Shown here: positions 1-8,040 of the stretch, piece after piece | Numbering within the stretch: position 1 is the stretch's first letter | Layout: each line of letters begins with the position of its first letter | Source of the DNA: JAZKFT01 sp965246935 | Lineage (GTDB): Bacteria; Bacteroidota; Bacteroidia; Chitinophagales; Chitinophagaceae | Length of the DNA stretch: 64,000 nt | Direction: 5' to 3' | Assembly: GCA_965246935.1 (NCBI GenBank) | Contig: CBDFGC010000019.1 | Span: 248,001 to 312,000, forward strand | Translations under genes and position numbers: made by a program | The notes under the pieces: model-generated | Told to the model about the DNA's origin: nothing | What the model saw: only the letters and a program-made list of their open reading frames with translations | Databases searched by the model: none

Positions 1-550
1 AGTTGGAAATAATATCCGGGATGATGATCAGCAGCAACGACTTTAATACTTTGTTTTTACTACATTCTGCAATCGCTAAGTGAAACATCAGGTCTTCTTC
101 TACCGCACTGATATTCCTGGCCGCTTTCTCCAGGTAATTGTTAAGGGATATTTCCAGTTGTAGCAGGTTGGCTGCTGTTCTTCTTTCACAAGCCAGGGAA
201 ATCGTAGCCGTCTCCAGTAGTTCACGGGTTTCTACCAGGGATAGGAAGGAACCTGAATCCATTTTGAGTACGTCGGAAATTAAACCTTCTAATGCCGTAA
301 TGCCAATGCCGGCTACAAAAGTTCCGCTTTGCGGCCTGGTTTTTAAAATCCCGTAAAATTCCAGTTTGCGAATGGCATCCCGTACCTGCGTACGGCCAAC
401 TCCAAATTTTTCAGAAAGCTTCCGTTCCGGTGGCAGGCGGTCACCGGGCTTTAACTGCCCCGACGATAATAAATCTTTTACCTGCCGGATAATAACATCC
501 ACAGGCTTTTCTATTTCTACTTCTTTAAATCGTTTAAGCACTTCTTCCAT
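1..550 (-). CDS. GntR/FadR-family transcriptional regulator (partial, 3' end beyond window)
   Basis: This is the N-terminal 183 codons of a regulator reading leftwards off the edge, from an ATG at 550. Residues about 12-75 form the GntR winged helix: the stretch LKPGDRLPPERKLSEKFGV followed by GRTQVRDAIRKLE is characteristic, and QSGTFVA marks the wing. An all-helical segment with an ExRELLE-like motif starts near residue 95, as in FCD (FadR C-terminal) ligand-binding domains. FCD regulators normally bind a small organic acid or sugar acid and act as dimers on TGGT-N-ACCA operators. The gene is divergent from a SusC/SusD operon, and the gap contains two exact sites of that kind, so autoregulation and control of the SusC/SusD pair are likely. 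The ligand cannot be predicted here. The family call is firm; the target is inferred. Confidence 0.88.
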   Translation of the reverse strand, partial: MEEVLKRFKEVEIEKPVDVIIRQVKDLLSSGQLKPGDRLPPERKLSEKFGVGRTQVRDAIRKLEFYGILKTRPQSGTFVAGIGITALEGLISDVLKMDSGSFLSLVETRELLETATISLACERRTAANLLQLEISLNNYLEKAARNISAVEEDLMFHLAIAECSKNKVLKSLLLIIIPDIISN

Positions 551-601
551 ACAAGCAATTCTAATCAACGGCAATTGTACAATTAAAAATGGATTCAAAA
601 A

Positions 602-613
602 TTGGTCGACCAA
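602..613. promoter_or_regulatory. Putative GntR/FadR operator 1
   Basis: Perfect 12-bp palindrome TTGGTCGACCAA, identical to the core of the site at 718-729 and 52 bases upstream of the regulator start codon. It is a candidate autoregulatory site. Confidence 0.7.
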
Positions 614-669
614 AATAAATTATGGTCAAAGTACAGCAACAGGCCACAGTTCAATATACATCACCGTTT

Positions 670-683
670 CGGGAACGTTCCCG
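670..683. promoter_or_regulatory. Palindrome CGGGAACGTTCCCG, LacI-like operator candidate
   Basis: Perfect 14-bp palindrome with central CG, lying between the two GntR-type sites. Its shape suits LacI/GalR-type proteins, but no such regulator is in the window, so the binding protein is unknown. Confidence 0.55.
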
Positions 684-716
684 GTAATTTTTTTTAATAA
701 TCTGGTAAAAAGATTG

Positions 717-730
717 ATTGGTCGACCAAT
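717..730. promoter_or_regulatory. Putative GntR/FadR operator 2
   Basis: Perfect 14-bp palindrome ATTGGTCGACCAAT, 67 bases before the susC start. It is centred 116 bp from operator 1, about 11 helical turns, which would allow looping on the same DNA face. Confidence 0.7.
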
Positions 731-796
731 TTTCACCCTACATTTAGCCCTCGAAATTCTACTAATTTCATTCGATTGCTAATTCAAACTGCTATT

Positions 797-3700
797 ATGA
801 AAATGACAAAGTCTTTGTTATTTATACTGCTGATTGCTATACTTAGCAGTACTGCTTTTGCACAAAAAATTACGATTACCGGTAAGGTTACTGCCGGTAC
901 GGATAGGGAGCCACTCCCCGGGGTAAGTATCTTCACTAATAAAAAAACGGCCGCAACTACAAAGCCGGATGGTACTTACACCATTAGTGTGGATGCTAAA
1001 ACAACAACACTAATTTTTTCTTATATCGGCTTCACTACCCAGTCGGTTAATGTTGCAGGTAAAACGGTGATTGATGTGACACTGCAGGCAGCGGCTGCTG
1101 CTACTACCGATGAAGTAGTGGTAATTGGGTATGGCTCTCAAAAGAAATCAAGTGTAACCGGTGCTGTTTCCAAATTCAGAAATGAAAACCTTGACCAGGC
1201 CCCGGTGCCACGCCTGGACCAGGCCCTGCAGGGAAAAATTGCCGGGGTGCAAATTCAAAATATATCTTCCGAAGCTGGTTCCGACCCCAAAATACGGGTA
1301 CGCGGTTTAAGCTCTGTAAATGCCGGCGCCAGCCCGTTGGTAGTGGTGGATGGTGTGCCCGTACAGGACGGGCTTTCTTTTGTAAACCCCGCCGATGTAG
1401 AGTCGGTTGAAGTATTGAAAGATGCAGCCAGTGCAGCCATTTACGGTTCCCGTGGCGCCAGTGGTGTTATCATTATTACTACCAAAAGCGGTAAATCGGA
1501 TCGTACACGTTATAATTTTAAAACGTCAACAGGCTTTAAGAAAGCGTACGAAACCTACCCGATGATGACCATTACCGAGTATGGTAATATGCTTTTTTAT
1601 GAGGCATCGCTACGGGCAAAAGACCCTGCCGCACCCGCTGCAACCATCAACAATGTGATGGCTGCTAATGAACGTGCTGCTTATGTATTAGAGAACACAT
1701 TAACAGGTACGACCGATTGGCAGAGCCAGGCACTACGCAATGCAGTTGTACGCAATCTGCAATTGAGTGTTTCCGGCGGCAACAGGGCGGTTAAATATTT
1801 TGTTTCCGGTGCTTACCAGAAAGACCAGGGGTTGATGTACCACAGCGAGTACGAACGTTTTAACCTTCGTACTAAAATGGATGTAGAATTAAGCAAACGG
1901 GTAAAACTTTCCTTTAATATCAATCCATCTTATATAAAAAGAGAAAGGCCTTCAACCAACTTTATTGACTTTGTACGTTTTTATTCTTTCCTGCCGGTTT
2001 ACCTGAATGAAACGACCGCCGCCTTTGTAAGGCAGAATCCGCAATATGCCAGTGTAAAAGCCGGCGATTTTGCCCAGGCCCGTTACTTTAACGGCCGGGT
2101 ATATAGCGGGCTAATGCCTGATGGAAGTACCTGGACAAATACAGCCGTTGCAGATCCTTTTGCTACGGCTAATAATACACCGAAATCCATCCTGGAAACC
2201 CGTACCATTACTTCCAACGACTACCGGGTATTAAGCTCCGCCGATCTTACCATCAACATCATTAAGGGGCTTGATTTTAAAACACTGGCCAGCTCATATA
2301 TTACCTATTCCAGGGCATTGGATTTTGCCCAACGCAATTCATTCAAGGATGGCGATTTAAACCGTGGCCAGTACAACAACCGCTTGTTCATTGATTTGCT
2401 GAGTGAGAATACATTGACGTATAGCAAAAAAATTAAGGACCATGAGTTTACCCTGCTGGCAGGATTTACATCACAAAAAACAACCATACGGGATGAGCAG
2501 GCAATCGGGATGGATTACCCCAGTGATAATATTACCACTTTAAATACAGCCCTTCAGATAGTGGCGCCTTCCATTGATGCAAACGGAAACCCCCAAGGCA
2601 GTTATAATTTAAAAAATGCCATCGGCTTAAATTCCGCCCTTAGCCGTATTACGTATGCGTATAAAAGCAAATATTTATTATCGGCATCTTTCCGGGCGGA
2701 TGAAAGCTCCTATTTTGCGCCGGGCCATAAATGGGGCTATTTCCCTGCAGCATCTGTTGGATGGATAGTTAGCCAGGAAAAATTTATGGATAAAATAAAC
2801 TGGATTAACAATCTTAAATTGAGAGGTAGTTATGGTGTAACCGGTAATAACCGTATTACGGAAAGCGGAAGTGGGATTAGCTATTATCCGTATATTGATT
2901 TGCTGTATGCCGGTAATTATCCTTTGGGCGGCGGTACAGGCACATCCAGTGCAGGCCAGGCGCCGTCCAGTATTATTTTATCTAATCCGGATTTAACCTG
3001 GGAAAGCACTTTTCAGTATAATGCCGGTATTGATATAAGCCTTTTTAAAAACATACTTACTTTGTCGGTAGATGCCTATCAATCAAAAACAGACAAGCTG
3101 TTGTTGAGGCAGTCCACACAGTTATTTACGGGTGTGTCGCAATTCTGGAATAATATCGGCAGCCTTCAAAACCGCGGTATTGAAGTCGAATTAACAGGAA
3201 ATGTATTACGGAAGAAAAATGTAAAATGGTCGGTTTCGGGAAATATTTCGCATAATAAAAATAAGATCCTTGAATTAGGGGCCGAATCCCGCATACTGAA
3301 CCTGGGCGAACGGACAGAAGTATATCAAAACAAAATTGGTGCACCACTAATTGAATATTTCAGCTATAAAACAGATGGCGTATGGCTTTCACAGGCGCAA
3401 ATCGATGATGCCAAAGCTAAAGGCCTTACTTCGGCTTTAAGCAATGTATTTGTACCGGGGGGATTAAAATTAGTGGATGTAAATGGTGATAATAAAATAG
3501 ACGCAGATGACCGTGTAATAACGGGTTCGCCCTATCCTGATTTTATCTGGGGCCTTACTAATAATGTTACCTATAAAAATTTCGATCTGAGCTTTACCCT
3601 ACAGGGCTCGCAGGGCGGGCAGTTAATTAATGGTGATCCGAATTATAATGAAACCAAACGGATTAACCGGAATTATAATCAAAACCGCTGGCTGAGCCCT

Positions 3701-4039
3701 ATGTTTCCTGGAGATGGTAAAACACCTTATTCAACCGTAGGTTTCAACTGGCTGCTGACGGATTATGTAGTGGAAGATGCATCATATTACGCACTGCGTG
3801 AAATAATTGTAGGCTATACATTACCAAAAAAGCTAACGAATGCAGTGAAGCTTGCCGGCGCCCGTTTTTACGCATCTGCACAAAACACGTTCTTTCATTC
3901 GGCCAACGGATACAGGGGAATTAATACCGAAGCCCGCTTTACAACCGGGCCTTATGCCACCCCGCTGGCAGATGGTTACCAACGCGGCAGTTTCCCGATG
4001 CCAAAAACGTTTTTATTTGGATTGGATGTGAACTTTTAA
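797..4039 (+). CDS. SusC/RagA-family TonB-dependent outer-membrane transporter (pair 1)
   Basis: A 1080-residue protein that would import oligosaccharides through the outer membrane using TonB energy, with the SusD-like lipoprotein encoded next as its lid. Residues 1-22 are a signal peptide ending AFA before Q23. Residues about 25-100 are a carboxypeptidase-D-like regulatory domain (ITGKVT, LPGVSIFTNKK, SYIGF). The plug follows with VVVIGYGSQKK, PLVVVDGVP and the signature VEVLKDASAAIYGSRG-like segment, then a beta-barrel to the end. There is no STN domain, so unlike the second SusC it should not signal to a FecR anti-sigma factor. The ATG at 797 is preferred over an upstream in-frame TTG at 776 because it gives a clean signal peptide. 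Substrate is inferred from neighbours to be an arabinose-containing glycan. Confidence 0.95.
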   Translation: MKMTKSLLFILLIAILSSTAFAQKITITGKVTAGTDREPLPGVSIFTNKKTAATTKPDGTYTISVDAKTTTLIFSYIGFTTQSVNVAGKTVIDVTLQAAAAATTDEVVVIGYGSQKKSSVTGAVSKFRNENLDQAPVPRLDQALQGKIAGVQIQNISSEAGSDPKIRVRGLSSVNAGASPLVVVDGVPVQDGLSFVNPADVESVEVLKDAASAAIYGSRGASGVIIITTKSGKSDRTRYNFKTSTGFKKAYETYPMMTITEYGNMLFYEASLRAKDPAAPAATINNVMAANERAAYVLENTLTGTTDWQSQALRNAVVRNLQLSVSGGNRAVKYFVSGAYQKDQGLMYHSEYERFNLRTKMDVELSKRVKLSFNINPSYIKRERPSTNFIDFVRFYSFLPVYLNETTAAFVRQNPQYASVKAGDFAQARYFNGRVYSGLMPDGSTWTNTAVADPFATANNTPKSILETRTITSNDYRVLSSADLTINIIKGLDFKTLASSYITYSRALDFAQRNSFKDGDLNRGQYNNRLFIDLLSENTLTYSKKIKDHEFTLLAGFTSQKTTIRDEQAIGMDYPSDNITTLNTALQIVAPSIDANGNPQGSYNLKNAIGLNSALSRITYAYKSKYLLSASFRADESSYFAPGHKWGYFPAASVGWIVSQEKFMDKINWINNLKLRGSYGVTGNNRITESGSGISYYPYIDLLYAGNYPLGGGTGTSSAGQAPSSIILSNPDLTWESTFQYNAGIDISLFKNILTLSVDAYQSKTDKLLLRQSTQLFTGVSQFWNNIGSLQNRGIEVELTGNVLRKKNVKWSVSGNISHNKNKILELGAESRILNLGERTEVYQNKIGAPLIEYFSYKTDGVWLSQAQIDDAKAKGLTSALSNVFVPGGLKLVDVNGDNKIDADDRVITGSPYPDFIWGLTNNVTYKNFDLSFTLQGSQGGQLINGDPNYNETKRINRNYNQNRWLSPMFPGDGKTPYSTVGFNWLLTDYVVEDASYYALREIIVGYTLPKKLTNAVKLAGARFYASAQNTFFHSANGYRGINTEARFTTGPYATPLADGYQRGSFPMPKTFLFGLDVNF

Positions 4040-4207
4040 TCGTCAATCGTGAATATGGTTGCGGTTCAAAATTTACAACTGTTATTATCATTTCGCAATT
4101 GTTTATCGCATTTAAAAGATGAATGTTTATCCGTAAAATGCACATAAGCATTCACAATTTACGATTGACGAATCACGACTGCTTCTTTTAATTTTAAAAC
4201 TTAACGT
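4040..4207. repeat. Intergenic inverted repeat between susC and susD (family C)
   Basis: The arms CGTCAATCGT at 4041-4050 and ACGATTGACG at 4161-4170 are exact inverted copies. The left arm starts directly after the susC stop codon. A related repeat follows the kup stop codon near 53822. In the transcript this would form a long stem-loop between susC and susD. Confidence 0.65.
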
Positions 4208-5764
4208 ATGAAAATCATCTATTATATTTTTCTATTCAGTTTAATCAGCCTGGCCGGTTGCAAAAAGGTAACCGACTTATACCCTGAATCAAACCTGAAT
4301 ACCGGAACGTATTATTCCAATTACAGTGAGGTAAAATCGGCGCTGACCGGTTGCTACAATGGATTGCAAAAACCGATTTTTTATGAATGGCAGTTAACTG
4401 AGTTACGAAGCGATAATGCAAAACAGGGGCAGCCGGGAAGTACTTCTTCCAATAACCGTGATCTGAGCGATCTGGATATGTTTCAGGTAGCCCCAAGCCA
4501 TGCGGCCAGCACCTCTTATTGGCAAACTACTTATACCAATATCCACAACATTAATGTTGTTTTGGAAAAGCTGGGTGTTGTGTACGATCCCGCAACCGGT
4601 ACCATTAATTTTAATACTATTTCTATTCCGGTTACAGATGGCGACCGTAAACAGTTAGCAGGTGAAGCCTTGTTTTTAAGGGCTTATCATTACTTCAATC
4701 TCGTTCGCCTGTATGGTGGTGTTTTCCTGATTCATAAATCCATTTCGCCCCTTGAAGCAAAAGCGATTAACCGTGCATCGGTGGCGGATATGTATAAATT
4801 AATTGAAGCCGATTTACGGTCAGCCTCAGCCAGTATGAGCAGCTTAAAGTTTACGCAGATGGCTGCTACTGATGTAGGTCGGGCCACCAGTTGGTCCGCA
4901 AAAGCCATGCTGGCAAAAGTGTTGCTTACCCTGAACAGGAAAGGAGAGGCCATTCCGATACTACAGGATATAAAAGACAACAGTGGCTACTCTTTGCTTT
5001 CTGGAACCGGTGCTTATGCCAACGTTTTTTCTACCACCAACGAAATGAACGCAGAAATTATTTTTGCCATACGTTTCAAAGCCGGTGGCTTAGGATTAGG
5101 CAATCTGATTCCTAATTTGTTCGGGCCATTAAGCAGCGGTTCAGCAGTAATTGCGGGGGATGGCGACGGGTTGAATTACCCAACGGCAGAACTGGACACT
5201 TTTTCTACCGGCGATACAAGAAAAGCAACAAATATTGGTGTGTATGGTACCGGTGCTGCAGCCAAATTATATGTAAAGAAATTCATTCCGCCGCAACCTT
5301 CCGTAAATGATGATACGGAAAATGACTGGCCGGTGCTGCGCTTTGCTGATGTGCTGACGATGCTGGCCGAAGCGCAAGGATATAACCAAAGCAGCCTTGA
5401 TTTAATAAATGCCACAAGGCCCCGTGCCGGGCTGGCGAATTTTACGATGGCTACTATTACCAATGTGGCGCAATTTGAGAAAGCTTTATCTGACGAACGG
5501 AGATTAGAATTTGCATTTGAAAACCAGCGATGGTTCGACCTGGTACGCTTTAATACAACGCTGACCACCATTACCGCTGAACAAACCATGAAAGACCATT
5601 TTGCAAAAGAATATGCGAAGCATTACAGCCAGTACACGGCGCCGGCACTTACGCTGGCACAGTTGCAGGCTAATGTTACCAGGGATCATTTGCTGCTGCC
5701 CATTCCCCAACGGGAAATTGACACCAATACCAGTTTAGTAATTCCACAGAATCCGGGTTATTGA
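4208..5764 (+). CDS. SusD/RagB-family surface lipoprotein (pair 1)
   Basis: A 518-residue glycan-binding lipoprotein that should cap the adjacent SusC transporter. The signal peptide ends in the lipobox LAGC with the lipidated cysteine at residue 18, followed by KK. RagB/SusD features include the N-terminal segment LTGCYNGLQ, the TPR-like GEALFLRAYHYFNLVRLYGG and the standard C-terminal end LLPIPQREIDTN...QNPGY. It lies 168 bp after susC and is presumably cotranscribed. Length and ends are normal for the family. Its ligand is not determined by the sequence; the nearby GH43 and arabinose genes suggest arabinan or a related polymer. Confidence 0.95.
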   Translation: MKIIYYIFLFSLISLAGCKKVTDLYPESNLNTGTYYSNYSEVKSALTGCYNGLQKPIFYEWQLTELRSDNAKQGQPGSTSSNNRDLSDLDMFQVAPSHAASTSYWQTTYTNIHNINVVLEKLGVVYDPATGTINFNTISIPVTDGDRKQLAGEALFLRAYHYFNLVRLYGGVFLIHKSISPLEAKAINRASVADMYKLIEADLRSASASMSSLKFTQMAATDVGRATSWSAKAMLAKVLLTLNRKGEAIPILQDIKDNSGYSLLSGTGAYANVFSTTNEMNAEIIFAIRFKAGGLGLGNLIPNLFGPLSSGSAVIAGDGDGLNYPTAELDTFSTGDTRKATNIGVYGTGAAAKLYVKKFIPPQPSVNDDTENDWPVLRFADVLTMLAEAQGYNQSSLDLINATRPRAGLANFTMATITNVAQFEKALSDERRLEFAFENQRWFDLVRFNTTLTTITAEQTMKDHFAKEYAKHYSQYTAPALTLAQLQANVTRDHLLLPIPQREIDTNTSLVIPQNPGY

Positions 5765-6110
5765 GTGTTGACTTTTTGTTTTGTTTCCGCTCTGTCTGCC
5801 CGTGTTGAAACATGGGGGATTGTAAAAATTGATGAAAATAAATAAGCCGCTGCTACAGTTGCATAATACCGGTTTAAATCTGCCCTGATGCATTATTGAT
5901 ACTACTATTCATGTTCCGTAAAACCCAGGTACTAAGGTTAGCTTATTGTTCCCCGGTACCCCCGGTTTCGGTTCTGAAGCAGGCTTTTCCGTCTGCCTGT
6001 TCGGCGTTGTACCTGCTAAGAGTCTGTGGATCAGCGGCCAAAAATGTTTCTTTATTCCTTTGCTATTGTTTATTAAAAAGGCCGTTGCTTTGTGGTACAC
6101 CTGTTAGGAT
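5765..6110. other. Gap between SusD 1 and the sigma factor, no gene seen
   Basis: This 346-base stretch has only short, implausible reading frames on both strands. Its length suggests that the sigma factor has its own promoter. TTCCTTTG at 6055-6062 is one mismatch from the -7 box TAnnTTTG, but no matching TTTG lies at the right distance upstream, so I do not call a promoter. Confidence 0.5.
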
Positions 6111-6698
6111 ATGCTTGCTGCTGATGAGATACTGCTTTTGCTGAACCGGATAGCTGAACACAGCGACGAAACTGCTTTAAAACAACTGTTCGACGAATTT
6201 TATCCCCGCCTGCTGGTGTTTACCGATTCGTTTGTAAAAAACCGGCCCGTAGCAGAGGAACTGGTGGAAGATGTATTTATCAAGCTCTGGGAAAATAAAA
6301 ACCTGCTGCCGGGTATTACCAGCTTGCCGGCTTACCTGTTCCGGGTTGCCAAAAATAACCTGCTCAATTATCAGAAAAGCAATAAAAATCAATCCCACCT
6401 TGATATTGATGCGGTTGCTATTTCCCTGCAGGCAACTGTAAAAAATCCGGAAGAGTTGTTTATTGCCGCTGAAGCCATTCACCGGGTAAATGCTGCTATT
6501 GCATTACTGCCCCCAAAGTGCCGGCTGGTATTCCGGCTCCTAAAAGAAGATGGTTTGAAATACAGGGAAGTGGCGGAACTATTGCAACTGTCCGTTAAAA
6601 CCGTTGAAAACCAGATGTCGTTTGCCCTCAAAAAAATCGGCGAAGCCATCATTGTACAAAAGCCGGATGCCGGGTTTCCCTCCCAACAAAAAAAATAA
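6111..6698 (+). CDS. RNA polymerase ECF-type sigma factor (FecI-like, Bacteroidota family)
   Basis: A 195-residue ECF sigma factor. Region 2 spans about residues 23-92 (QLFDEFYPRLLVFTDSFV, EELVEDVFIKLWEN, SLPAYLFRVAKNNLLNY). Region 4 spans about 125-180 (ALLPPKCRLVFRLLKEDGL, REVAELLQLSVKTVENQM). Such factors are held inactive by a FecR-type anti-sigma protein and released when an STN-containing TonB receptor binds its substrate. All three parts are here in order: sigma, FecR 61 bp downstream, then a SusC with STN. The predicted target is the second SusC/SusD operon and the hydrolases behind it. The start at 6111 is the most natural ATG; no Shine-Dalgarno site is visible, as usual in this phylum. 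Confidence 0.93.
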   Translation: MLAADEILLLLNRIAEHSDETALKQLFDEFYPRLLVFTDSFVKNRPVAEELVEDVFIKLWENKNLLPGITSLPAYLFRVAKNNLLNYQKSNKNQSHLDIDAVAISLQATVKNPEELFIAAEAIHRVNAAIALLPPKCRLVFRLLKEDGLKYREVAELLQLSVKTVENQMSFALKKIGEAIIVQKPDAGFPSQQKK

Positions 6699-6759
6699 AA
6701 AATTTGGTATAGGGGTAAACGGGCGTTCAGGTTGTCTTGCTCAATAAGGCACTCACTAC

Positions 6760-7851
6760 ATGCACAGCAACCGGTTTTGGGAATTAATGGCAAAGCAGCT
6801 TTGGGGCGAACTAACCCCGGAAGAATTGCAGGAACTCATGTACCTGAAAGGGGAAGATGAGTTTGCGGCATTTAATAAGGAATGGCTGCAGTCCTTATCC
6901 CATCTCTCCCTGCAGGATACTGAAGAAATAACCGGTGACCTTCTTCACCAAAAGTGGGACACCCTGCTGCAAAAAACCCATTCGCCTGCCCTTCAGGCTA
7001 TACCGCTTCCTGCACCAGCTAAGTATAAGCGTTTACTACAATTTGCGGCTATCGCTGCTTCCCTGCTGGTAGCCGTAGTCATCAGCTGGAAGTATATTGC
7101 CGTAAAACCAGCAGAGATCAATGCCGGACCTAACATCGTTTCTACCCGCAATGGTTCCAAGTCCAAAATCCAGATGCCCGATGGTACGCAGGTATGGCTG
7201 AATGCAGGCAGTTCGCTTACCTATAATAACGAAACTTACGGCCAGCCCCTGCGGGAAGCAATACTGATTGGAGAAGCCTATTTTGATGTGGTAAAAGATG
7301 AACGCCATCCTTTTATCATCCATACCAAAACCATGGATGTAAAAGTGTTAGGCACTGCATTCAACGTAAGAGCTTACCCCAACGAAAAACAATCGGAAGC
7401 GGCCCTCATCCGGGGTTCCATTGAAGTATCATTCCCGGGCAGGCCTGCCGAAAAATTATTTTTAAAGCCCAATGAAAAAATAAGCGTTGCCAATAACTGG
7501 CCGGTAAATACGCCTGTTGCAAAAAATACTGCCACACAGGCTATTGCAAGTGATCCCATTATTGTGCTGAGCACCCTTGCTTACGAGCCTGCCGATAGTG
7601 CTATCATCGAAACTTCCTGGACCCGGAATAAATTGATTTTTCGCAGTAAAAGTTTTGAGGAACTGGCGCAGGATTTGGAGCGTTGGTACAATGTTTCTAT
7701 CCGTTTTAAGGACACCGGTTTAATGCAGCGGCACCTTACCGGCACTTTTCAGAATGAAACCATTTTTGAAGCCTTAAACTATCTGAAACTAAGCTCGCCT
7801 TTTCAATACCAGTTTAATAAGGAAACAAATACGGTTACGCTTTACCGGTAA
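6760..7851 (+). CDS. FecR-family anti-sigma factor
   Basis: A 363-residue inner-membrane protein. The N-terminal cytoplasmic part, about 90 residues, would bind the sigma factor encoded just upstream. A single membrane helix lies at about 92-110 (LLQFAAIAASLLVAVVISW). The periplasmic FecR domain (residues about 128-225) contains MPDGTQVWLNAGSSLTY and GEAYFDVVKDERHPFIIHT. The C-terminal DUF4974 region (about 290-361) contains KLIFRSKSFEELAQDLERWY and GTFQNETIFEALNYL. This is the standard Bacteroidota form. It would pass the signal from the STN domain of the next SusC across the periplasm. The gene is complete. Confidence 0.95.
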   Translation: MHSNRFWELMAKQLWGELTPEELQELMYLKGEDEFAAFNKEWLQSLSHLSLQDTEEITGDLLHQKWDTLLQKTHSPALQAIPLPAPAKYKRLLQFAAIAASLLVAVVISWKYIAVKPAEINAGPNIVSTRNGSKSKIQMPDGTQVWLNAGSSLTYNNETYGQPLREAILIGEAYFDVVKDERHPFIIHTKTMDVKVLGTAFNVRAYPNEKQSEAALIRGSIEVSFPGRPAEKLFLKPNEKISVANNWPVNTPVAKNTATQAIASDPIIVLSTLAYEPADSAIIETSWTRNKLIFRSKSFEELAQDLERWYNVSIRFKDTGLMQRHLTGTFQNETIFEALNYLKLSSPFQYQFNKETNTVTLYR

Positions 7852-8040
7852 CCAGCCATAGGAAAACGATTAACCAAAAACGATTGCTTATGATAATGCC
7901 AAAACCAACCTGATTTCACTCCACAAAAAAGGGAAATGCTGTAAACATTTCCCCTTCCCAATGGAGCTAAACAAATAGGCATGCACGCCTTTTGCGAAAC
8001 CGTGCACCCTATATTTTCAACCCGTTAAGATTTTAAATGT
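7852..8040. promoter_or_regulatory. Leader region of susC 2 with a stem-loop
   Basis: A stem GGGAAATG (7931-7938) pairs with CATTTCCC (7946-7953) around a 7-base loop, 88 bases before the susC start. No U-run follows, so it is more likely an RNA leader structure or operator than a terminator. TATATTTT at 8010-8017 resembles a -7 box with one mismatch, but the -33 element is badly spaced. Confidence 0.4.

Larger units (their letters stand above)
551..796. promoter_or_regulatory. Divergent regulatory region with three palindromes
   Basis: This 246-base gap separates the GntR regulator from susC. It holds TTGGTCGACCAA at 602-613, CGGGAACGTTCCCG at 670-683 and ATTGGTCGACCAAT at 717-730. The first and third are the same 12-bp core and fit the TGGT...ACCA operator form of FadR-type GntR proteins. 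The middle one has the central-CG palindrome form common for LacI-type regulators. A TACATTTA sequence at 739-746 resembles the Bacteroidota -7 box TAnnTTTG with one mismatch. With it, the right-hand GntR site would sit in the spacer of the susC promoter, a position expected for repression. Confidence 0.75.

Noticed and set aside
138..782. Two plus-strand frames at the left end
   Set aside because: They are opposite the clear GntR gene and the palindrome-rich regulatory gap, with unlikely protein sequences.
5896..6144. An 82-codon plus-strand frame before the sigma factor gene
   Set aside because: Overlaps the sigma factor start in another frame and is cysteine/leucine-rich without family features.
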